This document shows positions 46,403-55,953 of a stretch of 64,000 nucleotides of DNA, in pieces. This DNA is from Acinetobacter sp. MB5. Lineage in GTDB: Bacteria > Pseudomonadota > Gammaproteobacteria > Pseudomonadales > Moraxellaceae. Made by a program: the position numbers and the translations under genes. Each line of letters begins with the position of its first letter. Within the stretch, counting starts at the first letter, position 1. The DNA lies in assembly GCF_003261585.1 (NCBI RefSeq), contig NZ_POVU01000008.1, positions 62,001-126,000 on the forward strand, in the 5' to 3' direction. A model generated the notes under the pieces. That model saw only the letters and a list, made by a program, of their open reading frames with translations, made no database searches and was not told the DNA's origin.

Positions 46403-48049
46403 TTGAAAAAGCTGCGTGTTCCTATTGCCTTAAGGTTATTTTTAACTGTGCTACTCACCACTGTGATTATTACCACGGTGAGTTTGGGTGTATTTCAATG
46501 GACCATGAAAGAAAACTTTGCCAAATATGTCGCAGATGTTGAAATGCAAAAGCTCGATCATCTGATTGAAAATTTGGCTGGGGTTTACAGCATTTATCAT
46601 GACTGGGGCAATGCCATTCAGGCGCAGATTTTACAGATTGAAGGTAAGCCAGGTCCAAATGATTATGATCATTTATCAAGAATTTGGTTACGTCGTCAGT
46701 ATGACATTGCTTTTCAGCAGCGCTATTTTAAAGAAAACACTATTCTCAATGTCCCAACTGGGGTTGAGCAGCAAACCGCGATTAAGAAAGAAGGTCTGTC
46801 TGTTGCTGAAATTCGTTTGTTGCAAGAGAATCTTCCCTCAGAGTATCAGCCTTTTGAAGGCCTGACTTTCCCATTACACGATGGGCCAATCTTTTGGGGG
46901 AAGCGAGGTGGAAAACCAGATGAGCCACCTGAAGGTAAAAAACGTTTTATTCCAATGCCTGACAAGTTGGGGTTAAGTTCACGCTTATCGCTTTATGATG
47001 CTAAAAAGCATTTTATAGTAGGTGAACAAAATTCTGGTTCAGTTTCATTTCGCCCGATTGTGGTCAATAATCAGGTTGTGGGTTATCTGGGTTTAAAACC
47101 TGTTTTAGATCAAGAAGATGCTTTGAGTCTAAATTTCTTTAGTACTCAAAAACAAGTATTGCTCTTGATTTATGCGGTCACTGTATTTGCCAGTTTGCTC
47201 TTGTCTTTGCTTCTTGCAACCTATTTCAAAAAACCGATTCACCAGTTAGTGCGTACAGCGCGTGAGTTGACCAAAGGACATTACCAATACCAAATGCAGG
47301 TTAAGCGAAATGATGAACTGGGTGATTTGTCTAATCAAATGAATCAGTTGTCTGAAATTCTGTACCAACATGAACAATCACGCCGCCAGTGGGTTGCAGA
47401 TACTTCCCATGAACTGAAAACCCCGCTTGCTGTATTACAAGCACAAATTGAAGCGATGCAGGATGGAATTCGAAAACCAACGCCAGAACATTTTGCTTCG
47501 ATGATGAGTCAGGTGAGTAGCCTGAAAAAATTAACGCAGGATTTGGCGGACTTGGCACAGGTTGAGGCACAGCAGTTGACATGTTATTTTGCTGACATTG
47601 ATCCATGGCAAGTTGTGGTTCAGGAGGTGATTAATTTCTCTCCTAAATTTGAACAAGCGCAGTTACAGGTTGAAGTGGATGGATCAGGTGCATTGCTGTC
47701 TTTGGATGTCGATCGTTTTAAACAGATTATTGTAAATTTGCTGGGCAATAGTATTCGCTACACAGAAGCAGGTGGAACTATTCATATTCACACCACGCAA
47801 AATGAACAGACTTGGACATTGTTGATTGATGATAGTCCATTGGGTCTAACCGATGAACAGTTAGAGCGCTTGGGTGAACGGTTTTATCGGGTTGATGATT
47901 CACGAACTCGTAGCACGGGAGGCACGGGCTTGGGCTTGGCACTTTCGGTAAAAATTGCGACAGCTTTAGATGGTCAATTGAGTTTTGATCACTCACCTTT
48001 GGGTGGTTTGCGTTGCCAGTTAACTTTTCCAAAAATTCTTAGGAAATAA
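46403..48049 (+). CDS. baeS: Envelope-stress sensor histidine kinase BaeS
   Basis: BaeS senses envelope damage and drug stress and phosphorylates BaeR. It has about 548 residues from TTG 46403; a reading from ATG 46325 adds 26 residues but has no ribosome site. The first membrane helix is about 10-33, a large periplasmic loop follows to about 260, and the second helix is near 275-295. HAMP follows, then HisKA with the phospho-acceptor His in DTSHELKTPLA. The HATPase has N box NLLGNSIRY and G2 GTGLGLAL. It lies four bases before baeR. In Acinetobacter, BaeSR affects AdeABC-type efflux. Confidence 0.88.
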   Translation: MKKLRVPIALRLFLTVLLTTVIITTVSLGVFQWTMKENFAKYVADVEMQKLDHLIENLAGVYSIYHDWGNAIQAQILQIEGKPGPNDYDHLSRIWLRRQYDIAFQQRYFKENTILNVPTGVEQQTAIKKEGLSVAEIRLLQENLPSEYQPFEGLTFPLHDGPIFWGKRGGKPDEPPEGKKRFIPMPDKLGLSSRLSLYDAKKHFIVGEQNSGSVSFRPIVVNNQVVGYLGLKPVLDQEDALSLNFFSTQKQVLLLIYAVTVFASLLLSLLLATYFKKPIHQLVRTARELTKGHYQYQMQVKRNDELGDLSNQMNQLSEILYQHEQSRRQWVADTSHELKTPLAVLQAQIEAMQDGIRKPTPEHFASMMSQVSSLKKLTQDLADLAQVEAQQLTCYFADIDPWQVVVQEVINFSPKFEQAQLQVEVDGSGALLSLDVDRFKQIIVNLLGNSIRYTEAGGTIHIHTTQNEQTWTLLIDDSPLGLTDEQLERLGERFYRVDDSRTRSTGGTGLGLALSVKIATALDGQLSFDHSPLGGLRCQLTFPKILRK

Positions 48050-48053
48050 ATAG

Positions 48054-48740
48054 ATGAAACATATTATTTTGGTTGAAGATGAAGTTGAATTAGCTGGGCT
48101 GGTTCGGGACTATTTAGAAGCTGCGGGCTATGAAGTCAGTATGTTTCACGATGGACAAGAAGCCTATAACAGTTTTTTACAACGCAAACCAAGTTTGATG
48201 ATTTTGGATTTGATGGTGCCACGTATGGACGGTTTGACCATTTGCCGTAAAGTCCGTGAACAATCTGATTTACCCATTATTATGGTCACTGCGCGTACTG
48301 AAGAAATTGATCGGGTCTTGGGCTTGAACATGGGAGCAGATGATTATGTTTGTAAGCCATTTAGCCCGAAAGAGCTGGTTGCACGTGTGCAGGCAGTCTT
48401 ACGTCGCTTGGAGCGAAAAGCAGAGCCAGAAGAAAATGATCTGTTCCGCATCGACAAGTCTCAGCAACGTATCTGGTATAAGCAAAAAGCCTTAAATTTA
48501 ACCCCAACCGAGTTTCGTCTTCTAGAGTTGTTTCTAGAACATGTTGGACAAGTTTATTCACGCATTCAGTTGTTAGACCATATTAACCCTGACAGTTTTG
48601 ATGTGGCAGACCGCGTGATTGACAGTCATATTAAAAACCTGCGCCGTAAGATTTCCGAAGTCGCTGAAGATGACAGCCGCCATGAGTGGGTGCAAGCGGT
48701 GTATGGTGTAGGTTATCGTTTTGAATATCCAAATGATTAA
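48054..48740 (+). CDS. baeR: OmpR-family response regulator BaeR
   Basis: BaeR is the DNA-binding partner of BaeS. It has 228 residues. The receiver has the acidic pair Glu9-Asp10, phospho-acceptor Asp52 (ILDLMVPRMDG), Thr in MVTARTE and Lys in VCKPFSP. The C-terminal winged helix (about 130-225) has LNLTPTEFRLLELF and VYGVGYRFE. It starts four bases after baeS. A bidirectional terminator follows. Confidence 0.93.
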   Translation: MKHIILVEDEVELAGLVRDYLEAAGYEVSMFHDGQEAYNSFLQRKPSLMILDLMVPRMDGLTICRKVREQSDLPIIMVTARTEEIDRVLGLNMGADDYVCKPFSPKELVARVQAVLRRLERKAEPEENDLFRIDKSQQRIWYKQKALNLTPTEFRLLELFLEHVGQVYSRIQLLDHINPDSFDVADRVIDSHIKNLRRKISEVAEDDSRHEWVQAVYGVGYRFEYPND

Positions 48741-48751
48741 TTAAATCCAAT

Positions 48752-48779
48752 AAAAAAGGAGCGTTATCGCTCCTTTTTT
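48752..48779. terminator. Bidirectional terminator between baeR and selO
   Basis: AAAAAAGGAGCG-TTAT-CGCTCCTTTTTT is perfect. The selO stop codon overlaps its right edge. Confidence 0.92.
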
Positions 48780-50220
48780 ATGATGAACAACTCACCATTA
48801 CATCAGGTACATCACTTGGCAGTGGTGCAAGATCGGCAGGGCGTTCACGTTCAGGTTGCTGGGTAAATGGTTGTGCCAAAAGTTCAAACAAACGTTCTAC
48901 TTCGCTAAAGTCATCGCGTTGTGCAGCTTCGATTGCTGCTTGTGCCATATGATTGCGTAAAATATAACGTGGGTTGGCTAAGCGCATAGCAGCATCAAGC
49001 TGTTCAATATTTTGATGTTCACGAATTGCATGATACTGCTTTAGGAAATCCTCGAACTGTCGAATATCGAGACAGTCATCTTGAATAGCACGATATTGCT
49101 GTTCTTGTAGGCGGATGAAACTTTGCGTGTAATCGAGCTGTTCACTTTGCATGATTTTTAAAAATGCCATACCGCAGTCAAAGCTATCTTTATGAAAGTC
49201 AGGTAGCCCCATTTTAGCTGCCAGACCTTGCTGATAAAACGCTAAAAACTTCGGTTCATATTGTTCTAAGGCTTTCACTAATTCTTGCTTAAATTGTTCA
49301 CGATCTTCAGTTTTGGCAAGTGGAACAAGATTATTAATCCAAACCCATAAATTCCAGTGTCCAATACTTGGCTGATTTTGATAGCTATAACGTCCTTGAT
49401 AGTCCGAATGATTGTTGATCCAGTTGGGACGGAAACGCTCCATAAAACCATAAGGGCCAAAGTCGAGTGTTGAACCTGTAATATTTAAGTTATCCGTGTT
49501 CATCACGCCATGAGCAAAGCCGACTAGTTGCCATTGCGCAATCATTTTAGCTGTGCGTTCGATGACCTGATTTACAAAAGCCAAAATAGGCTGCTCTGCA
49601 TTCACACATTCTGGAAAATACCATTCGATGGCTTTTTCAGTAAATTCTTTAAGGAGTTCTGGCGCATATTGATTAATCCATTCAAAATGCCCCAAACGAA
49701 TATGACAGTCTGCTGTACGCAACAGCATTGCACCTTGTTCAAGTTGCTCACGCTGTACGGCATGATTGGAAGTGGTAAAGCCAACTGCATTGCTTGAAGC
49801 AATACCAAGGGAATTGAGTGCATGTCCTGCTAGGTACTCACGAATCACTGAACGCAAAACAGCGCGCCCATCGCCCATACGTGAGTAAGGTGTTTTACCT
49901 GCACCTTTTAAATGCAAGTCGATGGTTTTACCCTGACGGTCAAGCACTTGCCCAATCAATAAGCCGCGACCATCACCCAATTGTCCAGCCCATTGTCCAA
50001 ACTGATGCCCTGCATAAACCATTGCTAGAGGGGGAAACTCGGCAAAGGTTTTTTGTCCACTACAAATTTCGATCCAATTCTGTTGTTCTTCGGCTGTCCA
50101 TTGCAATTCATGGGCTAAAGCTGCATTGAAATGCCCTGCACGAGCACCTTGTAAAGGTTTTGGTGCTTGCTGATGGTATAGCTTGGCATTTAAAGAAGGA
50201 TACAAGGAATTAAAAATCAT
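48778..50220 (-). CDS. selO: Protein adenylyltransferase SelO (YdiU)
   Basis: SelO is a pseudokinase that transfers AMP to Ser/Thr/Tyr of proteins, linked to redox stress. It has 480 residues from ATG 50220; TTG 50229 is an alternative. Motifs: VYAGHQFGQWAGQLGDGRG, LKGAGKTPYSRMGDGRAVLRS and GVMNTDNLNITGSTLDFGPYGFM (by position at about 231-253). The C-terminus CSS has Cys where animal SelO has selenocysteine, as in most bacteria. It is a single gene with its own terminator. Confidence 0.94.
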   Translation of the reverse strand: MIFNSLYPSLNAKLYHQQAPKPLQGARAGHFNAALAHELQWTAEEQQNWIEICSGQKTFAEFPPLAMVYAGHQFGQWAGQLGDGRGLLIGQVLDRQGKTIDLHLKGAGKTPYSRMGDGRAVLRSVIREYLAGHALNSLGIASSNAVGFTTSNHAVQREQLEQGAMLLRTADCHIRLGHFEWINQYAPELLKEFTEKAIEWYFPECVNAEQPILAFVNQVIERTAKMIAQWQLVGFAHGVMNTDNLNITGSTLDFGPYGFMERFRPNWINNHSDYQGRYSYQNQPSIGHWNLWVWINNLVPLAKTEDREQFKQELVKALEQYEPKFLAFYQQGLAAKMGLPDFHKDSFDCGMAFLKIMQSEQLDYTQSFIRLQEQQYRAIQDDCLDIRQFEDFLKQYHAIREHQNIEQLDAAMRLANPRYILRNHMAQAAIEAAQRDDFSEVERLFELLAQPFTQQPERERPADLAPLPSDVPDVMVSCSS

Positions 50221-50284
50221 AAGAGGCAAGTTTTGAAAGATTCAGAATTACTATATCAAAACTTGGATTTGCTGGGACAAAATA

Positions 50285-50312
50285 AAAAAGAGATGCTTTT
50301 GCATCTCTTTTT
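50285..50312. terminator. Intrinsic terminator of the desaturase
   Basis: AAAAAGAGATGC-TTTT-GCATCTCTTTTT, symmetrical; it ends the desaturase transcript on the minus strand. Confidence 0.88.
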
Positions 50313-50323
50313 GTAGAACGGAA

Positions 50324-51481
50324 TTATGTTGAAATCTTTCTTAAACTTTTAACGAGAACTTCCAGACGATCACGGTGGTGCTGCAAACGTTGTTCGATGA
50401 GTTGGAAATCAAGTTTAAGTTTATGGTCAATCTTTTGAATACGTTCAGTGACAGCCGCTTTTTTATGCTGTAACTCAAGCTCTTTAAGTTTTGCCATATC
50501 ATTGAGTGTATGAGTAAATGCCTCATACTCTTGTGCGATGTGTTGTTTCATCGTGCGTAAGTCTTCATTGATATCAAGACCGTAAACTTCAAGGTCTTGT
50601 TCAGCATACTTAAACTTCATAGCCAATTCTGCTTTTTTAATATTAAAGCTAGGAATACGGCGCAGATTTTTAGCTAAACCGACTTTTGAACATGACCAGA
50701 TCAGCCATTTGGTTGGGTCATATTGCCACCATTTCACCCCATTACGGTAGTCGTATTGGAAGATATGATGATAGTTATGATAGCCTTCGCCCCAAGTCGC
50801 AATTGCTAACCAGAAGTTATCACGTGCTGTATTTTCATCTGTATATGGACGTTTGCCGAACATATGGCACAGTGAATTAATAAAGAACGTGACGTGGTGA
50901 CTCAAGATTAGACGAAGTAATCCACCCAATAGAATTACACCCCATAAATCACCGACTGCCCAACCAATTGTCCCCAAAATGACCACATGCACTGCAATCA
51001 CTAATGGCACATAATATTTGTCTTGGAACATCACGACTTTATCATTGAGTAAATCAGGCGCATTTTTATAGTTTGCTGTAGCCGCAGGATAATCACGGAT
51101 CATCCAACCTAAGTGGGCATACCAGAAACCTTTTTTAATTGAATATGGGTCTTGTTCAATATCATCGACGTGACGGTGATGAGTACGGTGTCCTGATGCC
51201 CAGTACAAAATACTGTTTTGTACCGCAAATGTACCGCCGAGCATCAAAATGATTTTTAAAGGGAGTGACGCTTCATAGGCACGGTGCGCCCATAAGCGAT
51301 GATAACCCGCAGTAATACTCAGACTACTTAATGCGAGTAAAAAGAATAAGCTCACCCACGCACTGACAGAAAAATCGTGGTAATAAGCATATAACGGTAT
51401 AGCAATTAGGGCAGCAATCGGAGTCCCCAACAAGGTAATGGTTGCTGTCCAGTTAATAGGTGCTTGGGGCAGGGGAGTCAT
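50324..51481 (-). CDS. Membrane acyl-CoA (delta-9) fatty-acid desaturase
   Basis: This di-iron membrane enzyme has 385 residues. The three His boxes are HRLWAH (near 62), HRTHH (near 98) and HNYHH (near 238). Four membrane helices flank them in two pairs. The C-terminal 110 residues form a charged coiled-coil extension (LKELELQHKKAAVTERIQK), longer than in minimal desaturases. It would introduce a double bond at position 9 of saturated acyl chains to tune membrane fluidity, using an electron donor not encoded here. Confidence 0.9.
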   Translation of the reverse strand: MTPLPQAPINWTATITLLGTPIAALIAIPLYAYYHDFSVSAWVSLFFLLALSSLSITAGYHRLWAHRAYEASLPLKIILMLGGTFAVQNSILYWASGHRTHHRHVDDIEQDPYSIKKGFWYAHLGWMIRDYPAATANYKNAPDLLNDKVVMFQDKYYVPLVIAVHVVILGTIGWAVGDLWGVILLGGLLRLILSHHVTFFINSLCHMFGKRPYTDENTARDNFWLAIATWGEGYHNYHHIFQYDYRNGVKWWQYDPTKWLIWSCSKVGLAKNLRRIPSFNIKKAELAMKFKYAEQDLEVYGLDINEDLRTMKQHIAQEYEAFTHTLNDMAKLKELELQHKKAAVTERIQKIDHKLKLDFQLIEQRLQHHRDRLEVLVKSLRKIST

Positions 51482-51635
51482 ATGCAGCGACGCTCCTCAA
51501 AGAAAAATAGGGTCAACCTTCAAACGCAATAATGATGGTTGTTCACAGGCATCTTTCTAGATGTCTTAGCAATATTATACACTTGTATTTTAAAAGCTAA
51601 AGATAAACTTTCGATCAATGCGTTTTGTCTAAATA

Positions 51636-52361
51636 TTACCCTAAATTTTGTAGTTGCTGTTGCATTGTTTTCGGAAAATCTGTAATTAAACCATCAATAC
51701 CTAAATCTTGCAGTTCTTTGGCTCTTTTGACCTCATTGACAGTCCAAACACTAACAGCAAGACCAGCCAGTTTTGATAACTCAATCATGTCAGGTGTTGC
51801 CAGTTTATCTTTCCAGCCAATTCGATTACAGCCATATTTAATTGCTTTTTCAATGGCTTGGCTTTTAATGTTATCTTCAATCAAGAAACCGCGTTGAAAT
51901 GGGCTTTGATTTTTCTGTAAGGCCTTTAAAATTTTTTCATCAAAACTGGTAATCGTTGCTGATTGCTCAAAACCTTGTAGTTCTTGTTGTAGTGTTTCGA
52001 CTAAATGTTCAGCTTCAGCTTGATGGGCAACCGCTTTGACTTCAACTTCAATATGCTTGAAGTCATGCAGGAGTTCGAGTGCTTCGGAGAGTAATGGCGT
52101 GAGCTCTGGATTTAACCAATTTTTCCATTTGAACCGATGGTCATAATGGACTAAATCATGTTGATGATTTTGATAAACAGAGCTTAATTTCCCTGTTGTT
52201 CTAAAAAAATTGTCATCGTGAATGACAATTAAGGTGTCATCTGGAAGTTGACGGACATCGAACTCAACAGCACGAATGCCCAATTGTCGTAAATAATTAA
52301 AACCACCAAGCGTATTTTCTGGTGCTTCTCCACGCGCACCACGGTGACCGATAATTTGCAT
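51636..52361 (-). CDS. Glycerophosphodiester phosphodiesterase
   Basis: This cytosolic enzyme would split glycerophosphodiesters into an alcohol and glycerol-3-phosphate. It has 241 residues, the size of UgpQ. Signature motifs: IGHRGARGEAPENT (4-17), EFDVRQLPDDTLIVIHDD with the catalytic His, and VWTVNEVKRAKELQDLGIDGLITDFP. There is no signal peptide, so it is UgpQ-like rather than periplasmic GlpQ-like. Confidence 0.92.
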   Translation of the reverse strand: MQIIGHRGARGEAPENTLGGFNYLRQLGIRAVEFDVRQLPDDTLIVIHDDNFFRTTGKLSSVYQNHQHDLVHYDHRFKWKNWLNPELTPLLSEALELLHDFKHIEVEVKAVAHQAEAEHLVETLQQELQGFEQSATITSFDEKILKALQKNQSPFQRGFLIEDNIKSQAIEKAIKYGCNRIGWKDKLATPDMIELSKLAGLAVSVWTVNEVKRAKELQDLGIDGLITDFPKTMQQQLQNLG

Positions 52362-52411
52362 CCATTTGCCAAATGAAATTGAGAATGGAATTATTCTACG
52401 CTTAAAAATAC

Positions 52412-52984
52412 TTACTTTTGCCTTTGCCAGTAAATTTCTTTCCCGTGTTCAGCCAGTTGCAGACTGCGAGAAGCGACAAATAGCCAGTCCGATAAACGAT
52501 TCAGTAATTGTAGAGATATTTTCTGAACATTTTGATCGCGCTTTTGCAGACTAATCAGACTACGTTCGGCACGACGGCAGATTGAACGGGCTTGATGCGC
52601 ATAACTACATGACAATGAACCCGCAGGTAAAATGAATTCCTTCAACATTGGCAGGTATTTATTCATGGCTTCGACGTCAGTTTCCAAAAATGACAATGCA
52701 GACTCTTGAACCATAACATAGCCTGGAATACAAACTTCCCCACCCAAATCGAACAGCCAATGTTGGATAAGACTGAGGCTTTTGTCCCAACGTTGTTGTT
52801 CATCCATATCAATCGTGCTGTTAACGATTTGTGCGCGTAATACGCCGATAACACTATTGAGCTCGTCGATGTCTCCTAGGGCTTGAATACGTAAATCGTC
52901 TTTTTCGACGCGTGTTCCATCTCCAAGTCCTGTCGTGCCGTCATCACCAGTACGGGTTGAAATCCTGCTTAAACGATGACCCAT
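52412..52984 (-). CDS. Cob(I)yrinic acid a,c-diamide adenosyltransferase, PduO type
   Basis: This enzyme attaches the adenosyl group of ATP to cob(I)alamin to make coenzyme B12. It has 190 residues. The N-terminus STRTGDDGTTGLGDG is the ATP site, followed by ALGDIDELNS. RSICRRAERSLISL and LLNRLSDWLFVASR complete the PduO pattern. It lies 87 bases after btuB in the same direction. A terminator lies between, so riboswitch control could reach it only by read-through. Confidence 0.92.
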   Translation of the reverse strand: MGHRLSRISTRTGDDGTTGLGDGTRVEKDDLRIQALGDIDELNSVIGVLRAQIVNSTIDMDEQQRWDKSLSLIQHWLFDLGGEVCIPGYVMVQESALSFLETDVEAMNKYLPMLKEFILPAGSLSCSYAHQARSICRRAERSLISLQKRDQNVQKISLQLLNRLSDWLFVASRSLQLAEHGKEIYWQRQK

Positions 52985-53002
52985 AAGTAGTTCCTTTTAA
53001 TG

Positions 53003-53036
53003 ATAAAAAAGGATAATGCTTGTACAAACATTATCC
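53003..53036 (-). terminator. Intrinsic terminator of btuB
   Basis: GGATAATG and CATTATCC pair, extended by inner TTGT/ACAA, and the minus strand continues into TTTTTT. Confidence 0.8.
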
Positions 53037-53071
53037 ATTAAAATGCGCTGATAAAATACTTTTTTTGAAAC

Positions 53072-54943
53072 TTAGAAGCTTAAAGTTACACCTACAGTTG
53101 CCAAACGACCACCGTTGATGTACCACGTGTCTCCATAGTAGTTGGCTGTTTTGTAGTGAACATCGCCAACGTTTTGAATATTCGTAAATAATTTAATATT
53201 GTTCGTCGCATTCCAATATGCATGTAGGTCTACAGTGCTGTAACCTGGAGTATTTGCAGAGTTGGCAGATTCTGAGATTTTAGAGCTAGACTTGCTGACT
53301 AAAGATGCACTTAAACCGTAACGAGTATTTTCTAGTCCAATGGTCGTTGTAAATGTTTGACGTGGACGGCGAACCAGATCATAGCCTGTATCGTTGTTAA
53401 TCGATTTCACATAGCCATATTCTGATTGAATATAGTATTGGCCTTTACGCCATTTGAAACCTACTTCACCGCCTGTCATTTTGGCACGATCTACGTTGTC
53501 ATAAGTTGAATCTGGGTAGCCATATACATATTCGATTAAGTTTTTGACTTTGGTTTGATAGGCTGACAAGTAGCCTTGGATACCAAATGGTAATTCTTGA
53601 TCCAAACCAACTTCATAAGTCACGCTTTCTTCAGGCTTTAGATTTGGGTTGCCGTACGTGTTGCCCCAAGTTGCGTCTTCATAAACATAATAAAGTTGAT
53701 TACCTGTAGGTGCTTTAAATGCAGAACCAACATTGGCGTAGACACTGGTTGTTGGTGTGATTTGACCACGAATCGCAAATTGACCAACAGTATGTGAGCC
53801 GTACTGTTTATCATCTTCTAAACGTACGCCTGCTTGTGTGCTAATTCCGTGATCTTGATATTGGTGCTGAATATAGTAGCCATTGGAATCTAGATTCTTT
53901 TTGCCATTTTCAATAGATAAGCTTTTTACAGTTGCATCTTTAGTTGTGGCGCCAACTAAAAGATTTTGATGATCAGTAAACTTCCAGTTTAAGTTAACAT
54001 CACCTTCATCTCTAAAAGTGTTGTAATAACCTTCATAGCTTTTTGAAGTCAATTGATCTTCAAAATGCGAATAGCGAGCATTTAAGGTTAAGTTGGATGC
54101 CAGTTCAACACGGCCTTTAGCATTGATGAGGCGATTCAAGAAGTCTTGATTGCCGCCATAGTAATAACTATTACCTTTGTTTTCATCAATACTAATACTG
54201 CCACCTAAATCAGCCTGTTCATAACCCACTTTGGCACTATAGCCTTTTTGATCATAGCTTGATTTTTCAGATGTCGTATTTACAACAGGGGTGCCATCAC
54301 TTTCCATGCGCTGTCCACGGAATTGAGCATAGAATCCTTGATCTGTCTTAAGATTTGCACCAACAATCGATTTATAAGTATTGTTTTCACCATATTCGGT
54401 AGTCAAAAATGCACCTGATTTTTCTGGTGGTGCTGTGATAATTTGGACAACACCACCAATTGCATCTGAACCATACTGTACTGATGCTGGTCCTTTTAGA
54501 ATTTCAATGCGTTCAGCATCAGTTAAGTCTAGATAGGGAATACTTGCGCCGCCATCTAAAGCAGTGTTAATCGTTGCGCCATCTTTAAGAATAAGGGTGT
54601 GGTCTGAATTTGTGCCACGCGTAAAAATTGATGTGGTTTGACCGATACCACCAGATTGAACAATATTTAATGCCGCATCTTGTTTTAAAAGCTGACCTAA
54701 GTCTGCAATAGGAGATTGTTCAATGGTTTTTTTATCAATTACATCAATACGAGCAGGGACATTTTTGATTTTCTCTGGTGTACGCGATGCTGTGACAACA
54801 ATCTTATCTAGAGAAGTAACATTGTTGTCGTCTGTGTTTGATTGGTCATCTGCTGCATAAGCCGCGACTGAAGTACCCATTGCAATTGCAATAGCGCCCA
54901 CTAATGCTGTTGGTTTAAAAATAGACATATTTGCTCCATACAT
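53072..54943 (-). CDS. btuB: TonB-dependent vitamin B12 receptor
   Basis: BtuB carries cobalamin across the outer membrane with TonB energy. It has 623 residues from ATG 54943, or 618 from ATG 54928, which has GGAG five bases upstream. A signal peptide ends at AYAAD. The TonB box is KIVVTASRT, the plug runs to about 155 (TRGTNSDHTLILKDG, EILKGPASVQYG), and the barrel ends in VGVTLSF with a terminal Phe. A B12 riboswitch directly upstream fixes the substrate. Both starts are near a hairpin that may hide the first ribosome site. Confidence 0.93.
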   Translation of the reverse strand: MYGANMSIFKPTALVGAIAIAMGTSVAAYAADDQSNTDDNNVTSLDKIVVTASRTPEKIKNVPARIDVIDKKTIEQSPIADLGQLLKQDAALNIVQSGGIGQTTSIFTRGTNSDHTLILKDGATINTALDGGASIPYLDLTDAERIEILKGPASVQYGSDAIGGVVQIITAPPEKSGAFLTTEYGENNTYKSIVGANLKTDQGFYAQFRGQRMESDGTPVVNTTSEKSSYDQKGYSAKVGYEQADLGGSISIDENKGNSYYYGGNQDFLNRLINAKGRVELASNLTLNARYSHFEDQLTSKSYEGYYNTFRDEGDVNLNWKFTDHQNLLVGATTKDATVKSLSIENGKKNLDSNGYYIQHQYQDHGISTQAGVRLEDDKQYGSHTVGQFAIRGQITPTTSVYANVGSAFKAPTGNQLYYVYEDATWGNTYGNPNLKPEESVTYEVGLDQELPFGIQGYLSAYQTKVKNLIEYVYGYPDSTYDNVDRAKMTGGEVGFKWRKGQYYIQSEYGYVKSINNDTGYDLVRRPRQTFTTTIGLENTRYGLSASLVSKSSSKISESANSANTPGYSTVDLHAYWNATNNIKLFTNIQNVGDVHYKTANYYGDTWYINGGRLATVGVTLSF

Positions 54944-54959
54944 TCACTCCCCGTGAATG
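54941..54959 (-). promoter_or_regulatory. Hairpin over the btuB ribosome site
   Basis: On the minus strand CATTCAC-GGGGA-GTGAATG forms a 7-bp stem. Its loop holds the GGGGAG ribosome site and its right arm holds the ATG at 54943. It follows the riboswitch by about 15 bases, the place of the P13 regulatory hairpin in translation-controlling B12 riboswitches. Confidence 0.6.
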
Positions 54960-54974
54960 ATTCATTGAAGTAAA

Positions 54975-55158
54975 CAACAAGCAGGTCTTCGGACTTCCAA
55001 TATAGTTAAAATATAACCAGCATATTCGTCTTCCCATTCGAAAACAGTGACGTTAAATGGCTAAGCACCACTTAAAATATATGCGTTTCATTGTTACCGC
55101 TGCGGGGGCAGTGTTGGGCTTTCACCAACTTCCCTAAAGCAAAATGCAAAACTTGTTG
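54975..55158 (-). ncRNA. Cobalamin riboswitch
   Basis: Read on the minus strand, the closing helix P1 pairs CAACAAG (55158-55152) with CTTGTTG (54981-54975). Between them come the conserved GTTGGTGAAAGCCC, CACTGCCCCCGCAGCGGTAAC and the B12 box ending GAAGACCTGC. With B12 bound, btuB translation should fall. There is no terminator-like T-run between it and btuB, so control is probably at translation. Confidence 0.92.
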
Positions 55159-55302
55159 CTCAATTGGCTTAAAGTATACGGGCTTTACATTAGTGAAACA
55201 ATCAAAGGACAGAGATTGCGTTGAAAACCACATTTTAGTCTAGATTTTACCGCCTATTTTCCGTTCTAATCTGCAATATGCTTTTTAAAGAAATGATGGG
55301 TT

Positions 55303-55953
55303 ATGCGAACAAGAGCTAAAATTTGCGGAATTACGCGTATTGTGGATGTACACAGCGTCGTGCAGGAAGGGGCTGATGCAATTGGTTTGGTATTTTATCC
55401 ACCAAGCCCCCGTTCAGTGACTGTGGAGCAAGCCCAGAAACTAGTGCTACAGATTCCACCTTATGTGCAAGTGGTTGGTTTGTTTGTAAATGCCAGCGCA
55501 GAAGAGATCCAGCAAGTTTTGCAGCAGGTTCCTTTAGATGTATTACAGTTGCATGGGGATGAAAGCCCTGAGATGTGTCAGAAAATTGCACAAATCACCA
55601 AACGCCGCTGGTATAAAGCCATACAGGTCAAACCTGATTTAGACTTAATAAACGAAATTCAACGCTACCAACACGCGGGCGCAAGTGCTATCTTACTCGA
55701 TGCTTGGCATCCTGATTTAAAGGGTGGGACAGGTTTACAATTTGATTGGTCGCAATTCCCTAAACTTGATATTCCGCTGATTTTGGCGGGAGGCTTAAAT
55801 CCTGACAATATTGCTGAGGCAATTGAACTGACCGAACCGTTTGCGGTGGATGTTAGTGGCGGTGTAGAAGCCCAAAAAGGAATTAAAGATCAACGATTAA
55901 TCAAAAAATTTATGCAAGGAGTCCATTGTGGATCAGCAAAACGAAGTGATTGA
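55303..55953 (+). CDS. trpF: Phosphoribosylanthranilate isomerase
   Basis: TrpF catalyses the third step of tryptophan synthesis, an Amadori rearrangement. It is a beta/alpha barrel of 216 residues. Catalytic Cys is in AKICGITR (near 8), general acid Asp in VDVSGGVE near 187, and the phosphate site is [10 protein letters not shown]. Its last 26 bases overlap trpB. Other trp genes (trpE, GDC) are elsewhere in Acinetobacter. Confidence 0.96.
   Translation: MRTRAKICGITRIVDVHSVVQEGADAIGLVFYPPSPRSVTVEQAQKLVLQIPPYVQVVGLFVNASAEEIQQVLQQVPLDVLQLHGDESPEMCQKIAQITKRRWYKAIQVKPDLDLINEIQRYQHAGASAILLDAWHPDLKGGTGLQFDWSQFPKLDIPLILAGGLNPDNIAEAIELTEPFAVDVSGGVEAQKGIKDQRLIKKFMQGVHCGSAKRSD

Noticed and set aside
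48778..50220. Possible selenocysteine in SelO
   Set aside because: The C-terminal codon is a normal Cys codon (CSS ending), with no in-frame TGA.
54960..55160. Fur or Zur site before btuB
   Set aside because: The stretch is fully accounted for by the cobalamin riboswitch, and no palindrome of either type is visible.
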